From assembly GCF_000018545.1 (NCBI RefSeq), contig NC_012586.1, positions 2,232,001 through 2,296,000 of the forward strand: a stretch of DNA of 64,000 bases, written 5' to 3'. The DNA comes from Sinorhizobium fredii NGR234. Lineage in GTDB: Bacteria > Pseudomonadota > Alphaproteobacteria > Rhizobiales > Rhizobiaceae. The position numbers and the translations under genes are program-made. The notes under the pieces were generated by a model, which saw only the letters and a program-made list of their open reading frames with translations, was not told where the DNA came from and searched no databases. Each line of letters opens with the position of its first letter. Position 1 is the first letter of the stretch. Below, piece after piece: positions 8,055 through 17,567 of the stretch.

Positions 8055-8281
8055 TCGGCAGGGTCACAAATACTGGGTCACGTACGCCCAGGCATCGTGC
8101 CGGCCGTCCTCGTTGAGGATCGGCGCGGTCGCCGGTCGCATCGTCGAGGCAGGCGATGTTCCGCCAGTGACGCTTTGAAGCTTGCTTTCAAACTTTCTAC
8201 ATTGCATAAATTTCATGCGTCGCTTTCGCTTGCCGGGAAAATAGGCAGAGACCGGCGAGGCTACAGTAACGACGAGGCAAC

Positions 8282-11200
8282 ATGGCTGCACGCCAGCGCA
8301 TCATTCCCGTTCGACGAGAATACAATCGCTGGGTCGCCAACCAGACGCTTGAAGACTATGCGCTGCGCTTCACCGCCAAGAGCGCGCGGCGGTTTTCCTC
8401 CGAGCGCATCTCGCAGACGGCGATCGGGGCGATCTCTTTCCTGGCGCTGGAGGCGATCGGCGGCGCCATCACCATGTCCTACGGCACCACCAATGCCGTG
8501 GTCGCCATAGCCGTCGCGAGCGTGATGATCCTCTTGGTCGGGCTGCCGATCAGCCGTTACGCGATCCGCCACGGCGTCGACATCGACCTTCTGACGCGCG
8601 GCGCGAGTTTCGGTTACATCGGCTCGACGATCACCTCGCTGATCTATGCGAGCTTCACCTTCATCCTCTTCGCGATCGAAGCGTCGATCATGTCCGGCGC
8701 ATTGGAACTGGCGCTCGGCATACCGCTGTGGATCGGCTACATCGTCAGCGCCGTCGCGGTGATCCCGCTCGTGACCCACGGCGTCCGTCTCATCAGCAAG
8801 TTCCAGCTGATGACACAGCCCTTCTGGATCGTGCTCAACATCCTGCCGTTTGCCTTCATCGCGCTCGCCGATTGGGAAAAGGTCGGGCTCTGGCTTGCCT
8901 ATGCCGGCATACACCACGCCTCCGGGCCGGCCGGCACCGTCGCGTCCTTCGATCTCGTCGAATTCGGCGCGGCCTCCGCGGTGATCTTCGCGCTGATGGC
9001 GCAGATCGGCGAGCAGGTCGACTTCCTGCGCTTCCTGCCGCCGGACGGCCAGAGGAAGCTGCATCACCGCATTGCCGTGTTTCTCGCCGGCTCCGGCTGG
9101 GTCATCGTCGGCGCGCCGAAGCTCTTGGCCGGTTCCTTCCTTGTGGTACTGGCGCTCAGTGCCGGCGTGCCCTCGACCAGGGCCGCCGATCCGGCGCAGA
9201 TGTACTACACCGCCTTCGGCTATATCGTCCCGTCGGAGACGGCCGCACTCCTCTTGATGGTCGCCTTCGTCGTCGTCTCGCAGCTGAAGATCAATGTGAT
9301 GAATGCCTATGCCGGGTCGCTCGCCTGGTCGAACTTCTTTTCGCGGCTCACCCATAGCCATCCGGGCCGCGTCATCTGGCTGGTCTTCAACGTGGCGATT
9401 GCGCTGCTGCTGATGGAACTCGGCATCTACCGGCTGCTCGAGGAGACGCTCGGCATCTTTTCGATCATCGCCATGGCCTGGCTCTGCACGATCTCGGCCG
9501 ACCTCTTCGTCAACAAGCCGCTCGGCTTGTCCCCACCCGGCATCGAGTTCAAGCGCGCCCATCTCTACGACATCAATCCGGTGGGCCTCGGTACGATGGG
9601 CGTCTCGGCGCTGTTGGCGCTCGTCGCGCATTTCGGCGCCATGGGCGAGATCGCCGCCTCGCTCGCGCCCTATATCGCCCTCGTCACGGCCTTCGTCGTC
9701 TCGCCGCTGATCGCCTGGCGGACGGAGGGAAAATTCTATCTCGCCCGCAAGCCGCGCAAGAGCTGGCTCAGCGAAAGCGAGATCACCTGCTCGATCTGCG
9801 AACATCCGTTCGAGCCCGAGGACATGGCCTGGTGCCCGGCCTATGCGGCGCCGATCTGCTCGCTCTGCTGTTCGCTCGACAGCCGCTGCCACGACATGTG
9901 CAAGCCGAAGGCGCGGCTCAACACGCAGATCGCCACGGTCGCCAAGGCGGTCTTGCCGGAGACGGTTGTCGCAAAACTCGCCACAAGGCTCGGCCGCTAT
10001 GCGATTTCGGCTGTCATCTCGATCACCGGCATCGGCATCATCCTGGCGATGATCGCCCACCAGACGACCGCCGCCTCGCCCGAGACCGCCGCCGTCGTCG
10101 AGCGAACGGTCGCCGTCGTCTTCTTCGTCTTCGCCATCCTGGCCGGCGTCGTCTCGTGGTTCTACGTGCTTGCCCATGACAGCCGTGTCGTGGCGGAGGA
10201 GGAGTCTTCCCGCCAGAACACCCTGCTCCTCAAGGAGATCGCCGCCCACAAGAAGACCGACGCGGCGCTGCAGAATGCCAAGGAGGCGGCTGAGTCCGCG
10301 AACCGGGCAAAAAGCCGCTATGTCGTCGGCTTGAGCCACGAACTGCGCACGCCGCTCAACGCCGTGCTCGGCTATGCGCAGATCCTGGAGCGCGACGAGA
10401 CGATCCCGTCGTCGCGGCAGGGCGCGATCAAGGTCATCAAACGCAGCGCCGACCATCTCTCCGGGCTCATCGACGGCCTGCTCGACATCTCGAAGATCGA
10501 GGCCGGCAAGCTGCAGGTCTATTCCAACGAGATCAACATCCACGATTTCCTCGACCAGATCGTCGACATGTTCCGCCCGCAGGCGCAGGCCAAGGGCATC
10601 GGCTTCGAGCACAACCGCGGCCCAACGCTGCCGCAATATGTGAGGACCGACGAGAAGCGGCTGCGGCAGATCCTCGTCAACCTGCTGTCGAATGCGCTGA
10701 AATTCACCGATCAGGGCTTGATCCGCTTCGATATCGCCTATCGCAGCCAGGTGGCGACCTTCACGATCGAGGACAGCGGCCGCGGCATCAGCGACAAGGA
10801 CCTGCCGAAGATCTTCGATCCCTTCCAGCGCGGCGACGCGGAGCATCGCATGCCTGGTCTCGGCCTCGGGCTGACGATCACGCGCCTGCTGACCCAGACG
10901 CTCGGCGGCGAAATCTCCGTCACCAGCGAGAAGGACAAGGGCACGGCTTTCAGGGTGCGGCTGATGCTTTCGGCCGTCGACCGACCGGCGGCGCTCAAGG
11001 ACCCGGTGCGCAGGATCACGTCCTACAAGGGACCGCACCGCACCATCCTCGTCGTCGACGACAATGCCGACCACCGCGACCTGATGCGCGAGGTACTGGT
11101 GCCGCTCGACTTCACCGTGCTGACGGCGGCGAACGGCACCGATTGCCTGGCCCTCATCGAAGGGACGCGGCCGGATCTCTTCCTGATTGACATCTCCATG

Positions 11201-11662
11201 CCCGGCATGAACGGCTGGGAACTGGTGACGAAGCTCAGGGAACGCGGGCACACGGCGCCGGCGATCATGCTCTCGGCCAATATCGGCGACGGCTCGGCGA
11301 CCGGCGCGATCGGCCACAACGACACGCTCGCCAAGCCCTTCGGCGTGCGGCAGCTCACCGACAAGCTGGCGATCCATCTCGGGCTCGAATGGATCTACGA
11401 GGGCGACGTCAGGGAAGCGCCCGCCAATGGCAGGACCAGTGCTGTGACAAGCCCCGGCGACCATCACGTGAAGGAATTGATCCAGCTCGGCGAAATCGGC
11501 TACGTGAGAGGCATCGAGGCGAAATTGACGGAGATTGCTCTGAACCCGGAGAACCAGCCCTTTGCCGAGGCGGTCAGCGCCTATGTCCAGGCCTTCGACC
11601 TGTCGGGCTACGACGCCTTCCTGAGACGGCTGCTTCCCGAGGAGACGAACGCCCGTGCCTGA
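8282..11662 (+). CDS. NCS1 permease / hybrid histidine kinase fusion
   Basis: A 1126-residue inner-membrane sensor. Residues ~30-490 form an NCS1-type (purine/cytosine/allantoin) permease with about twelve hydrophobic segments. Residues ~501-541 carry eight cysteines (CSIC, WC, ICSLCC, RCHDMC), a zinc-finger-like insert. Two more membrane segments follow at ~575-640, then a histidine kinase with H686 in SHELRTPLNAVLGYAQ, N-box ILVNLLSNALKF and G-box GLGLGLTITRLL. A receiver with phospho-acceptor Asp970 (IDISMPGMNG) and LAKPF lysine follows, and a ~60-residue helical tail ends the protein. The start ATG has GAGG at six bases. The permease part may sense, and possibly carry, a nucleobase or related nitrogen compound. 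It is coupled by an 8-bp overlap to the next gene, its likely output. CbrA-like kinases have an analogous layout with a different transporter family. Confidence 0.88.
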   Translation: MAARQRIIPVRREYNRWVANQTLEDYALRFTAKSARRFSSERISQTAIGAISFLALEAIGGAITMSYGTTNAVVAIAVASVMILLVGLPISRYAIRHGVDIDLLTRGASFGYIGSTITSLIYASFTFILFAIEASIMSGALELALGIPLWIGYIVSAVAVIPLVTHGVRLISKFQLMTQPFWIVLNILPFAFIALADWEKVGLWLAYAGIHHASGPAGTVASFDLVEFGAASAVIFALMAQIGEQVDFLRFLPPDGQRKLHHRIAVFLAGSGWVIVGAPKLLAGSFLVVLALSAGVPSTRAADPAQMYYTAFGYIVPSETAALLLMVAFVVVSQLKINVMNAYAGSLAWSNFFSRLTHSHPGRVIWLVFNVAIALLLMELGIYRLLEETLGIFSIIAMAWLCTISADLFVNKPLGLSPPGIEFKRAHLYDINPVGLGTMGVSALLALVAHFGAMGEIAASLAPYIALVTAFVVSPLIAWRTEGKFYLARKPRKSWLSESEITCSICEHPFEPEDMAWCPAYAAPICSLCCSLDSRCHDMCKPKARLNTQIATVAKAVLPETVVAKLATRLGRYAISAVISITGIGIILAMIAHQTTAASPETAAVVERTVAVVFFVFAILAGVVSWFYVLAHDSRVVAEEESSRQNTLLLKEIAAHKKTDAALQNAKEAAESANRAKSRYVVGLSHELRTPLNAVLGYAQILERDETIPSSRQGAIKVIKRSADHLSGLIDGLLDISKIEAGKLQVYSNEINIHDFLDQIVDMFRPQAQAKGIGFEHNRGPTLPQYVRTDEKRLRQILVNLLSNALKFTDQGLIRFDIAYRSQVATFTIEDSGRGISDKDLPKIFDPFQRGDAEHRMPGLGLGLTITRLLTQTLGGEISVTSEKDKGTAFRVRLMLSAVDRPAALKDPVRRITSYKGPHRTILVVDDNADHRDLMREVLVPLDFTVLTAANGTDCLALIEGTRPDLFLIDISMPGMNGWELVTKLRERGHTAPAIMLSANIGDGSATGAIGHNDTLAKPFGVRQLTDKLAIHLGLEWIYEGDVREAPANGRTSAVTSPGDHHVKELIQLGEIGYVRGIEAKLTEIALNPENQPFAEAVSAYVQAFDLSGYDAFLRRLLPEETNARA

Positions 11663-12572
11663 GGCCGCCAATCCGCGCGACATCGTGCTTCTCGTCGACG
11701 ATTCTCCGGAGGCACTCGGCTTCCTGACCGAGGCGCTGGAGCAGTCCGGCTTCTCCGTGCTGATCGCCACCTCCGGCAATGCCGCGCTCAACATCGCCGA
11801 TCGCATCACGCCCGACCTCATCCTGCTCGATGCGGTGATGCCCGGCATGGATGGGTTCGACACCTGCGCCCGGCTGAAGGCGAACGCCTCGGTCGCCCAG
11901 GTGCCGGTGGTGTTCATGACCGGGCTCACCGAGACCGAGCATGTTGTACGGGCGCTCGAGGCCGGCGGCGTCGATTACCTCACCAAGCCGATCAACATCG
12001 ACGAGTTGCGGGCCCGCATCCGTGTCCATCTTTCCAATGCGCGCTCGGCCCAGAGCGCCCGCGTCGCGCTCGATGCGGCCGGAAGGCATCTGCTTGCCGT
12101 GCGCGGCGACGGGACGGTGCGCTGGTCGACGCCGCAGGCGACCCGCCTCGTCAACGCCGCGACCGGCAGCGACGACGGCCTTGCGGTGGTGGCTGCCCGC
12201 ATTGCCGCCTGGATGCGGGAACGCCAAGGCGGCGACAAGCAGGGCAGCCTGACGCTCCATCAGGCCGGCCAGACGGGCCTGCAGATTTCCTATCTCGGCG
12301 CGATCGGCGCCAACGAGTATCTCTTCCGCCTGACCGCCGAGAACGGCATGAGCGACGACGAGATGCTGCGCCAGCATTTCCATCTCACCCAGCGCGAGTC
12401 CGAGGTTCTGCTGTGGATCGCCAAGGGAAAATCCAACCGCGACATCGGCGAGATTCTGGGATTGAGCGCCCGCACGGTCACCAAGCATCTGGAACAGATC
12501 TATGTGAAGCTCGGCGTCGAGAACCGGGCTTCGGCCGCGGTCAAGGCGACGCAGGTGCTGCACGGGATTTGA
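11655..12572 (+). CDS. LuxR-type response regulator paired with the permease-kinase
   Basis: A 305-residue regulator. The N-terminal receiver holds LVDDSPEALGFL, acceptor Asp59 in LLDAVMPGMDG and Lys in YLTKPIN. A ~90-residue linker follows, then a LuxR/GerE helix-turn-helix (LTQRESEVLLWIAKGKSN to RTVTKHLEQIYVKLGVENR, about residues 235-290). It starts with GTG inside the end of the kinase gene, so the two are translationally coupled and are taken as one phosphorelay. The target genes are not evident. No further gene follows; an interrupted repeat element lies downstream. Confidence 0.92.
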   Translation: MPEAANPRDIVLLVDDSPEALGFLTEALEQSGFSVLIATSGNAALNIADRITPDLILLDAVMPGMDGFDTCARLKANASVAQVPVVFMTGLTETEHVVRALEAGGVDYLTKPINIDELRARIRVHLSNARSAQSARVALDAAGRHLLAVRGDGTVRWSTPQATRLVNAATGSDDGLAVVAARIAAWMRERQGGDKQGSLTLHQAGQTGLQISYLGAIGANEYLFRLTAENGMSDDEMLRQHFHLTQRESEVLLWIAKGKSNRDIGEILGLSARTVTKHLEQIYVKLGVENRASAAVKATQVLHGI

Positions 12573-12776
12573 GGAAGGGTGCGGGCCGCAGGGGACCTCT
12601 CAAGAAGTAAACTCTGGGGGTCGGCTCACCCCCTCTCGCCTGCCGGCGATCTCCCCCACAAGGGGACACAAGGTGGAGAACGGATGTGGCACGGCCGTGC
12701 CCGTTAGAAGGCTCTGCATTGCCAGAGCTTTGATTGGGGTGGTTAGGTCGCCGCGAGTCGATCTCCCCCCTTGTGG

Positions 12777-13980
12777 CAGGGGAATCGCATATCAGTATTA
12801 GGTATTGCCAGGAAGCTTTGAATGGATTCTTGGAAGGCTTTCTCTTTTACGAGGGCGCCTTGATGCCGTTTGCTCTGTCGATTTTACGGGAAATACATGA
12901 TCCGCGCGACATCAATGCGCGGCATGATCTGGCCGAGCTGCTGTTTCTGGCGCTGGCGGCGACGCTCTGCGGGGCGAAGAACTGCGTGGAGATCGCAGAA
13001 TTCGTCGAGGGCCGGGAAGCGGAACTGAAGGAGATCGTCACGCTCCGGCACGGCTGCCCGAGCCACGACACCTTCAGCCGCATCTTCCGGCTCATCGACC
13101 CGGACGAACTGGCGCGGGCGCTCGGCGCCTTTCTGGCGGCGCTGCGCCAGGGGCTGGGCCTCGGCCCGCGCCCGCGCGGTGTGGTGGCGGTCGACGGCAA
13201 GGCGTTGCGGCGCGGCTATGAAAAGGGACGCGCCTTCATGCCGCCGGTGATGGTGAGCGTCTGGGATGCCGAGACGCGGCTGTCGGTGGCGACCAAACGG
13301 GCGGAAGGTTCCGACGAGGTCGCCGCAACGCTGGCGCTGCTGAAGAGCATCGACCTGAAGGGCTGCATCGTCACGGCGGACGCGCTGCATTGCCGCCCCG
13401 ACACGGCCAAGGCGCTGATCGGGCGCAAGGCGCATTATGCCCTGGCGCTCAAGGCCAATCGCGGCCGGCTCTTTGCCTGCGCCGAAGCCGGCTTCGTGGC
13501 GGCCGACGCGGCCGGTGACCTCGCCTTCCACGAGACCCGCGAGACCGGCCACGGCCGCCTCGAAACCCGCCGCGCCAGCGTCCTGCCACTCAAGGCGTTC
13601 AAGCAAGCGCCCGCCTTTCCCGGTCTGAAGGCGATCGGCCGCATCCAGGCCACGCGGCAGGGCGCCGACGGCAGGGCGGTGACCTCCGTGCGCTATATCG
13701 CCCTCTCCAAAGTACTTGCGCCTCACAAGCTCGCCGAGGTCGTGCGCGCCCACTGGACGATCGAGAACCAATTGCACTGGAGCCTCGACGTCGTCTTCCA
13801 CGAAGACGACGCCCGCAGCCGCAAGGACAATGCCCCGCAAAATCTTGCCGTCATCCGCAGGCTGGCGCGCGACATCTTGGCGGCCCACCCACTCGACAAG
13901 CCCATCGCAAGCAAAATGCGCCGCGTAAACTGGAACAGAGATTTCTTCCATGAGTTCTTTACTCATATGCGATAGCCCTG
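12777..13980 (+). mobile_element. ISAs1-family insertion sequence, 1204 bp, intact
   Basis: The ends are imperfect inverted repeats: CAGGGGAATCGCATATCAGT on the left and CAGGGCTATCGCATATGAGT read inward from the right, 17 of 20 matching. The element is flanked by a perfect 10-bp duplication CCCCTTGTGG (12767-12776 and 13981-13990). It encodes one intact transposase. Length, CAGGG termini and ~10-bp duplication all fit the ISAs1 family. The exact duplication and the full-length transposase imply recent arrival. Confidence 0.9.
12863..13975 (+). CDS. ISAs1-family transposase
   Basis: DDE transposase of 370 aa from the ATG at 12863, which has GAGGGCG upstream; the frame is open further left to 12734, outside the IS, so the inner start is preferred. 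It has an N-terminal DDE-Tnp-ISAs1-associated domain (about residues 1-90). Catalytic acidic positions are likely Asp in VVAVDGKALRRGY, Asp in IVTADALHC and Glu in HWTIENQLHWSLDVVFHED. The gene ends five bases before the right terminus. No frameshift is visible, so it is potentially active. Confidence 0.93.
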   Translation: MPFALSILREIHDPRDINARHDLAELLFLALAATLCGAKNCVEIAEFVEGREAELKEIVTLRHGCPSHDTFSRIFRLIDPDELARALGAFLAALRQGLGLGPRPRGVVAVDGKALRRGYEKGRAFMPPVMVSVWDAETRLSVATKRAEGSDEVAATLALLKSIDLKGCIVTADALHCRPDTAKALIGRKAHYALALKANRGRLFACAEAGFVAADAAGDLAFHETRETGHGRLETRRASVLPLKAFKQAPAFPGLKAIGRIQATRQGADGRAVTSVRYIALSKVLAPHKLAEVVRAHWTIENQLHWSLDVVFHEDDARSRKDNAPQNLAVIRRLARDILAAHPLDKPIASKMRRVNWNRDFFHEFFTHMR

Positions 13981-14059
13981 CCCCTTGTGGGGGAGATGGC
14001 CAGCAGGCCAGAGGGGGGTGGGGCTCCGCACGCATCGCCTAAGGTTAAGTTTTTGCCGC

Positions 14060-14092
14060 AAAAAAGCGCGGCCCGGATAAACCAGACCGCGC
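14060..14092 (-). terminator. Intrinsic terminator of dctA
   Basis: Read on the minus strand, an 11-base arm GCGCGGTCTGG (14092-14082) pairs with the arm at 14076-14066 with a single mismatch and is followed by six Ts (14065-14060). It lies 38 bases after the dctA stop, so it is a convincing rho-independent terminator. Confidence 0.85.
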
Positions 14093-14129
14093 CAAGCCGC
14101 ACTCATCGTGCGTTGCCCTGGGAGGCAAC

Positions 14130-15458
14130 TTATTCGGCGGGCTGAACCGCGATGGCCGGGATGGTCTCGACCGAGGTGTCGCCGGCAAGCGCGACCGAGA
14201 GCTGTGCCTGGTCCAGTTCGCCTTCCCACTTCGCCACCACCAGCGTCGCAACGGCATTGCCGACGAAGTTGGTGAGCGCCCGGCACTCCGACATGAACCG
14301 GTCGATGCCGAGGATCAGCGCCATGCCGGCGACCGGCACGGACGGAACGACGGAGAGCGTTGCGGCCAGCGTGATGAAGCCGGCGCCGGTGATGCCGGCC
14401 GCACCCTTCGAGCTCAGCATGGCAACGAGCAGGAGCAGGATCTGGTCGCCATAGGAGAGCGGCGTATCGGTCGCCTGGGCGATGAAGAGCGCCGCCAGCG
14501 TCATGTAGATGTTGGTGCCGTCGAGGTTGAAGGAATAGCCGGTCGGAATGACGAGGCCGACGACCGAGCGCTTGCAGCCGGCCTTCTCCATCTTGTTCAT
14601 GAGGCCCGGCAGCGCCGCTTCCGAGGACGAAGTGCCGAGCACCAGCAGCAGCTCTTCCTTGATGTAGCGGATCAGCGCCACGATCGAGAAGCCGTTATAG
14701 CGCGCCACCGCGCCGAGCACGACGAAGACGAACAGGAACGAGGTGAGGTAGAAGGTGCCGATCAGCATGGCGAGGTTGGCGATCGAGGCGACGCCGTATT
14801 TGCCGATGGTAAACGCCATGGCACCGAAGGCGCCGATCGGGGCCGCCTTCATCAGGATCGCCACCAGCCGGAAGATCGGCAGCGTCAGCGCCTGCAGGAA
14901 ATCGACGACCGGCTCGGCCTTCTTGCCGACCATCGCGAGCGAGATGCCGAACAGCACCGAGATGAACAGCACCTGCAGGATGTCGCCCTCGGCGAAGGCG
15001 CCGATGAGTGTCGTCGGAATGATGTTCATCAGGAAGCCGGTGATCGACTGCTCATGCGCCTTCGCCGCATAGGAGGCGACCGCCTTTGCATCGAGCGAGG
15101 CCGGGTCGATATGCATGCCGGCACCCGGCTGCACGACATTGGCGACGATGAGGCCGACGACGAGCGCAAGGGTGGAGAAGGTCAGGAAGTAGAGCATCGC
15201 CTTGCCGGCGACGCGGCCGACCTTGGCGAGATCGGTCATGCCGGCGATGCCGGTCGCGACCGTCAGGAAGATCACCGGCGCGATGATCATCTTGACGAGC
15301 TTGATGAAGGCGTCGCCAAGCGGCTTCAGCTCAGTGCCGAGCTCGGGATAGAAATGGCCGAGCAGAATGCCCGCGGCGATCGCCGCCAGGACCTGGACGT
15401 AGAGATGGCGGTAAAAGGGTGTCTTGCCGCGGACCTCCGCGGAATGCTCGATGATCAT
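14130..15458 (-). CDS. dctA: C4-dicarboxylate transporter DctA
   Basis: Inner-membrane symporter for succinate, malate and fumarate in the DAACS family, 442 aa, matching rhizobial DctA. Features include [21 protein letters not shown] at the first membrane segment, the serine-rich re-entrant loop [16 protein letters not shown], and [15 protein letters not shown], the substrate/ion motif of the family. The ATG at 15458 has GGAGGATATCAC before it; longer frames upstream lack a site. In nodulating rhizobia DctA feeds bacteroids with plant dicarboxylates. It is transcribed divergently from dctBD from a sigma-54 promoter (15563-15578). Confidence 0.97.
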   Translation of the reverse strand: MIIEHSAEVRGKTPFYRHLYVQVLAAIAAGILLGHFYPELGTELKPLGDAFIKLVKMIIAPVIFLTVATGIAGMTDLAKVGRVAGKAMLYFLTFSTLALVVGLIVANVVQPGAGMHIDPASLDAKAVASYAAKAHEQSITGFLMNIIPTTLIGAFAEGDILQVLFISVLFGISLAMVGKKAEPVVDFLQALTLPIFRLVAILMKAAPIGAFGAMAFTIGKYGVASIANLAMLIGTFYLTSFLFVFVVLGAVARYNGFSIVALIRYIKEELLLVLGTSSSEAALPGLMNKMEKAGCKRSVVGLVIPTGYSFNLDGTNIYMTLAALFIAQATDTPLSYGDQILLLLVAMLSSKGAAGITGAGFITLAATLSVVPSVPVAGMALILGIDRFMSECRALTNFVGNAVATLVVAKWEGELDQAQLSVALAGDTSVETIPAIAVQPAE

Positions 15459-15562
15459 GTGATATCCTCCACTTGGGGCGCGCGCCCAGTCCGGCAACGC
15501 GCCGGGCCTCCCGGGCCACTCTTCCGAAGATCGACAGCCGCGGCTGCCTTGTGGAGTTTGTT

Positions 15563-15578
15563 TGCAACGGGCGTGCCA
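15563..15578 (-). promoter_or_regulatory. Sigma-54 promoter of dctA
   Basis: Minus-strand TGGCACGCCCGTTGCA gives a perfect -24/-12 element (TGGCAC-N5-TTGCA), 105 bases upstream of the dctA start. It matches the established RpoN/DctD dependence of dctA in rhizobia. Confidence 0.95.
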
Positions 15579-15652
15579 GTTTGCCGCCGACGGTTCACGC
15601 CATTGAAATCACTGCATTTTAATTGACTGCGCCTAAAGCCGCCCAACCAGAA

Positions 15653-15670
15653 TGTGCGGAAATCCGCACA
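15653..15670. promoter_or_regulatory. DctD upstream activator site
   Basis: TGTGCGGAAATCCGCACA is a perfect 18-bp dyad about 80 bp upstream of the -24 element of dctA and just before the dctB start. This is where phosphorylated DctD is expected to bind. A degenerate second site may lie near 15628-15645, in line with the tandem sites known in rhizobia, but it is weak by eye. Confidence 0.8.
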
Positions 15671-15696
15671 AGTCGACTGGCACGCCGGGCGAAAAC

Positions 15697-17562
15697 ATGC
15701 ACAATGCCGCCATGACCGAATACCCGCCAGGCACGGACGACTTGAGCGCGCTGCGCCGCCGGGCGCATAGATCGTGGCTCCTGTTCGCGGCCGTGGCGCT
15801 CGCGCTTCTGGTCGCCGGGTTCGTGCTTGCCGGAGCATACGGCCGGTCGCAGGCTTTGGCCGACCTTGCCGAGCAAAGCCGCATTGACGCCAGCCTGAAA
15901 GCATCGCTGCTCAGGGCTGTCGTCGAACGGCAGCGCGCTCTGCCGCTGGTCCTTTCCGACGACGGTGCCATTCGCCAAGCGCTGGCTTCGCCGAATCCAA
16001 AGTCGCTGGAGCCGATCAATCGCAAGCTCGAAAGCCTCGCAACAAGCGCCGAAGCGGCCGTCGTCTATATGATCGGCCGCGACGGCGTTGCCGTCGCGGC
16101 CAGCAACTGGCGGGAGCCAACTAGCTTCGTCGGCAACGACTACGCCTTCCGCGACTATTTCCGCCTGGCGATGCGCGACGGCAAGGGCGAACATTTCGCC
16201 ATGGGAACGGTGAGCCGGCGGCCCGGCCTCTACATCTCGCACCGCGTCGACGGGCCGGACGGCCCGCTCGGCGTGATCGTCGCCAAGCTCGAATTCGACG
16301 GGGTCGAGGCGGACTGGCGGGTCACGGACAAGCCGACCTATGTCACCGACCGGCGCGGCATCGTGCTGATCACCAGCCTGCCCTCCTGGCGCTTCATGAC
16401 GACGAAAGAGATCCAAGACGACCGGCTGGCCGATATTCGCGACAGCCTGCAGTTCGGCGATGCGCCGCTGCTGCCGCTGCCTTTCCATCGGATCGAGGCC
16501 CAGCCGGATGGCTCCTCCACGCTGGAGGCGCTGCTGCCCGGCGACGGCATCGAGGCCTTCCTGCGCGTCGAGACGCTGGTGCCGTCGACCAACTGGCGGC
16601 TCGAGCAACTGTCGCCGCTGAAAGCGGCGCTGGCAGCCGGGGCGCGCGAGATGCGGCTCATCATGCTTACCGCGCTGGTGCCGCTCTTGGCGCTTGGCGC
16701 GTTTCTGTTGCGCCGGCGGCAGGCGATCGTATTCCGATCGGCAAGGGATCGGCTGGCGCGCAACGAACTGGAAGTGAAGGTCGAGGAGCGGACGCGTGAC
16801 CTCAGCATGGCCCGCGACCGCCTCGAGACCGAGATCGCCGACCACCGGCAGACCGCCGAGAAGCTGCAGGCCGTGCAGCAGGATCTCGTCCAGGCGAACC
16901 GGCTGGCGATCCTTGGCCAGGTCGCGGCCGGCGTCGCCCATGAGATCAACCAGCCGGTCGCAACGATCCGCGCCTATGCGGACAACGCCCGGGTCTTTCT
17001 CGACCGCGGCCAGAGCGCCACGGCCGCCGAGAACATGACGAGCATCGCCGAACTCACCGAGCGCGTCGGCGCGATCACCGACGAGCTGCGCCGCTTTGCC
17101 CGCAAGGGCCACTTCGCCGCCGAGCCGACGGCAATGAAGGACGTGGTGGAGGGTTCGCTTCTGCTGCTGCGCAGCCGCTTTGCCGGCCGCATGGACGCGA
17201 TCCGCATCGAGCTGCCGGCGGACGGCCTGAAGGCGCTCGGCAATCGCATCCGGCTGGAACAGGTGCTGATCAACCTTTTGCAGAACGCACTCGAAGCGAT
17301 CGGCGATCGTGACGACGCGCAAATCCGGGTGCGTTGCGAGGAGACGGCGGGCGGCATTGCGCTCACCGTCGCCGACAACGGGCCGGGCATTCCGGCCGCC
17401 ATCCGCGACGAGCTGTTCACGCCCTTCAACACCTCGAAGGAAGAGGGACTCGGCCTCGGCCTGGCCATCTCCAAGGAGATCATCAGCGACTATGGCGGCA
17501 GGATCGAGGTCGACAGCAGCTCCTCCGGAACGACATTCACGGTGCATCTGAAGAAGGCCTGA
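15697..17562 (+). CDS. dctB: C4-dicarboxylate sensor kinase DctB
   Basis: Membrane histidine kinase, 621 aa from ATG 15697, the usual DctB length; ATG 15712 is an alternative and the frame further upstream runs into the DctD site. Membrane segment 1 lies at ~25-45. A periplasmic double-Cache sensor (~46-320, with [16 protein letters not shown]) and membrane segment 2 ([18 protein letters not shown]) follow. A coiled-coil linker ([20 protein letters not shown]) leads to the H-box [19 protein letters not shown] and the ATPase boxes [22 protein letters not shown] and [13 protein letters not shown]. It senses dicarboxylate together with DctA and phosphorylates DctD, whose gene follows after 5 bp. 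Confidence 0.96.
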   Translation: MHNAAMTEYPPGTDDLSALRRRAHRSWLLFAAVALALLVAGFVLAGAYGRSQALADLAEQSRIDASLKASLLRAVVERQRALPLVLSDDGAIRQALASPNPKSLEPINRKLESLATSAEAAVVYMIGRDGVAVAASNWREPTSFVGNDYAFRDYFRLAMRDGKGEHFAMGTVSRRPGLYISHRVDGPDGPLGVIVAKLEFDGVEADWRVTDKPTYVTDRRGIVLITSLPSWRFMTTKEIQDDRLADIRDSLQFGDAPLLPLPFHRIEAQPDGSSTLEALLPGDGIEAFLRVETLVPSTNWRLEQLSPLKAALAAGAREMRLIMLTALVPLLALGAFLLRRRQAIVFRSARDRLARNELEVKVEERTRDLSMARDRLETEIADHRQTAEKLQAVQQDLVQANRLAILGQVAAGVAHEINQPVATIRAYADNARVFLDRGQSATAAENMTSIAELTERVGAITDELRRFARKGHFAAEPTAMKDVVEGSLLLLRSRFAGRMDAIRIELPADGLKALGNRIRLEQVLINLLQNALEAIGDRDDAQIRVRCEETAGGIALTVADNGPGIPAAIRDELFTPFNTSKEEGLGLGLAISKEIISDYGGRIEVDSSSSGTTFTVHLKKA

Positions 17563-17567
17563 TCGCA

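Larger units (their letters stand above)
12627..14020. repeat. ~180-bp inverted-repeat element (copy A), split by an IS
   Basis: The left arm (12627-12663) and the right arm (13983-14020) are inverted copies of a ~38-bp sequence of the form CACCCCC-TCT-GCCTGC-GGC-ATCTCCCCCACAAGG with a few mismatches. When the insertion sequence and one target duplicate are removed, 180 bp remain. Copy B at 50286-50461 has the same arms and a related interior in the opposite orientation (both share GGGAGATCGA-TCGCGGC near one arm). It resembles the RIME-type palindromic mosaic elements of rhizobia. No coding potential is seen. Confidence 0.8.

Noticed and set aside
8064..8291. 75-codon minus-strand frame between the DUF6428-like gene and the permease-kinase
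   Set aside because: No start signal or protein-like pattern; it overlaps the kinase promoter and start.
8261..11929. 1222-codon minus-strand open frame opposite the permease-kinase
   Set aside because: Antisense shadow with no domain pattern; the plus strand shows permease, kinase and receiver motifs in order.
12627..12776. Possible CRISPR-like or tRNA-related structure
   Set aside because: Repeats are a single inverted pair, not spaced direct repeats, and no tRNA fold was found; it is the arm of an interrupted palindromic element.
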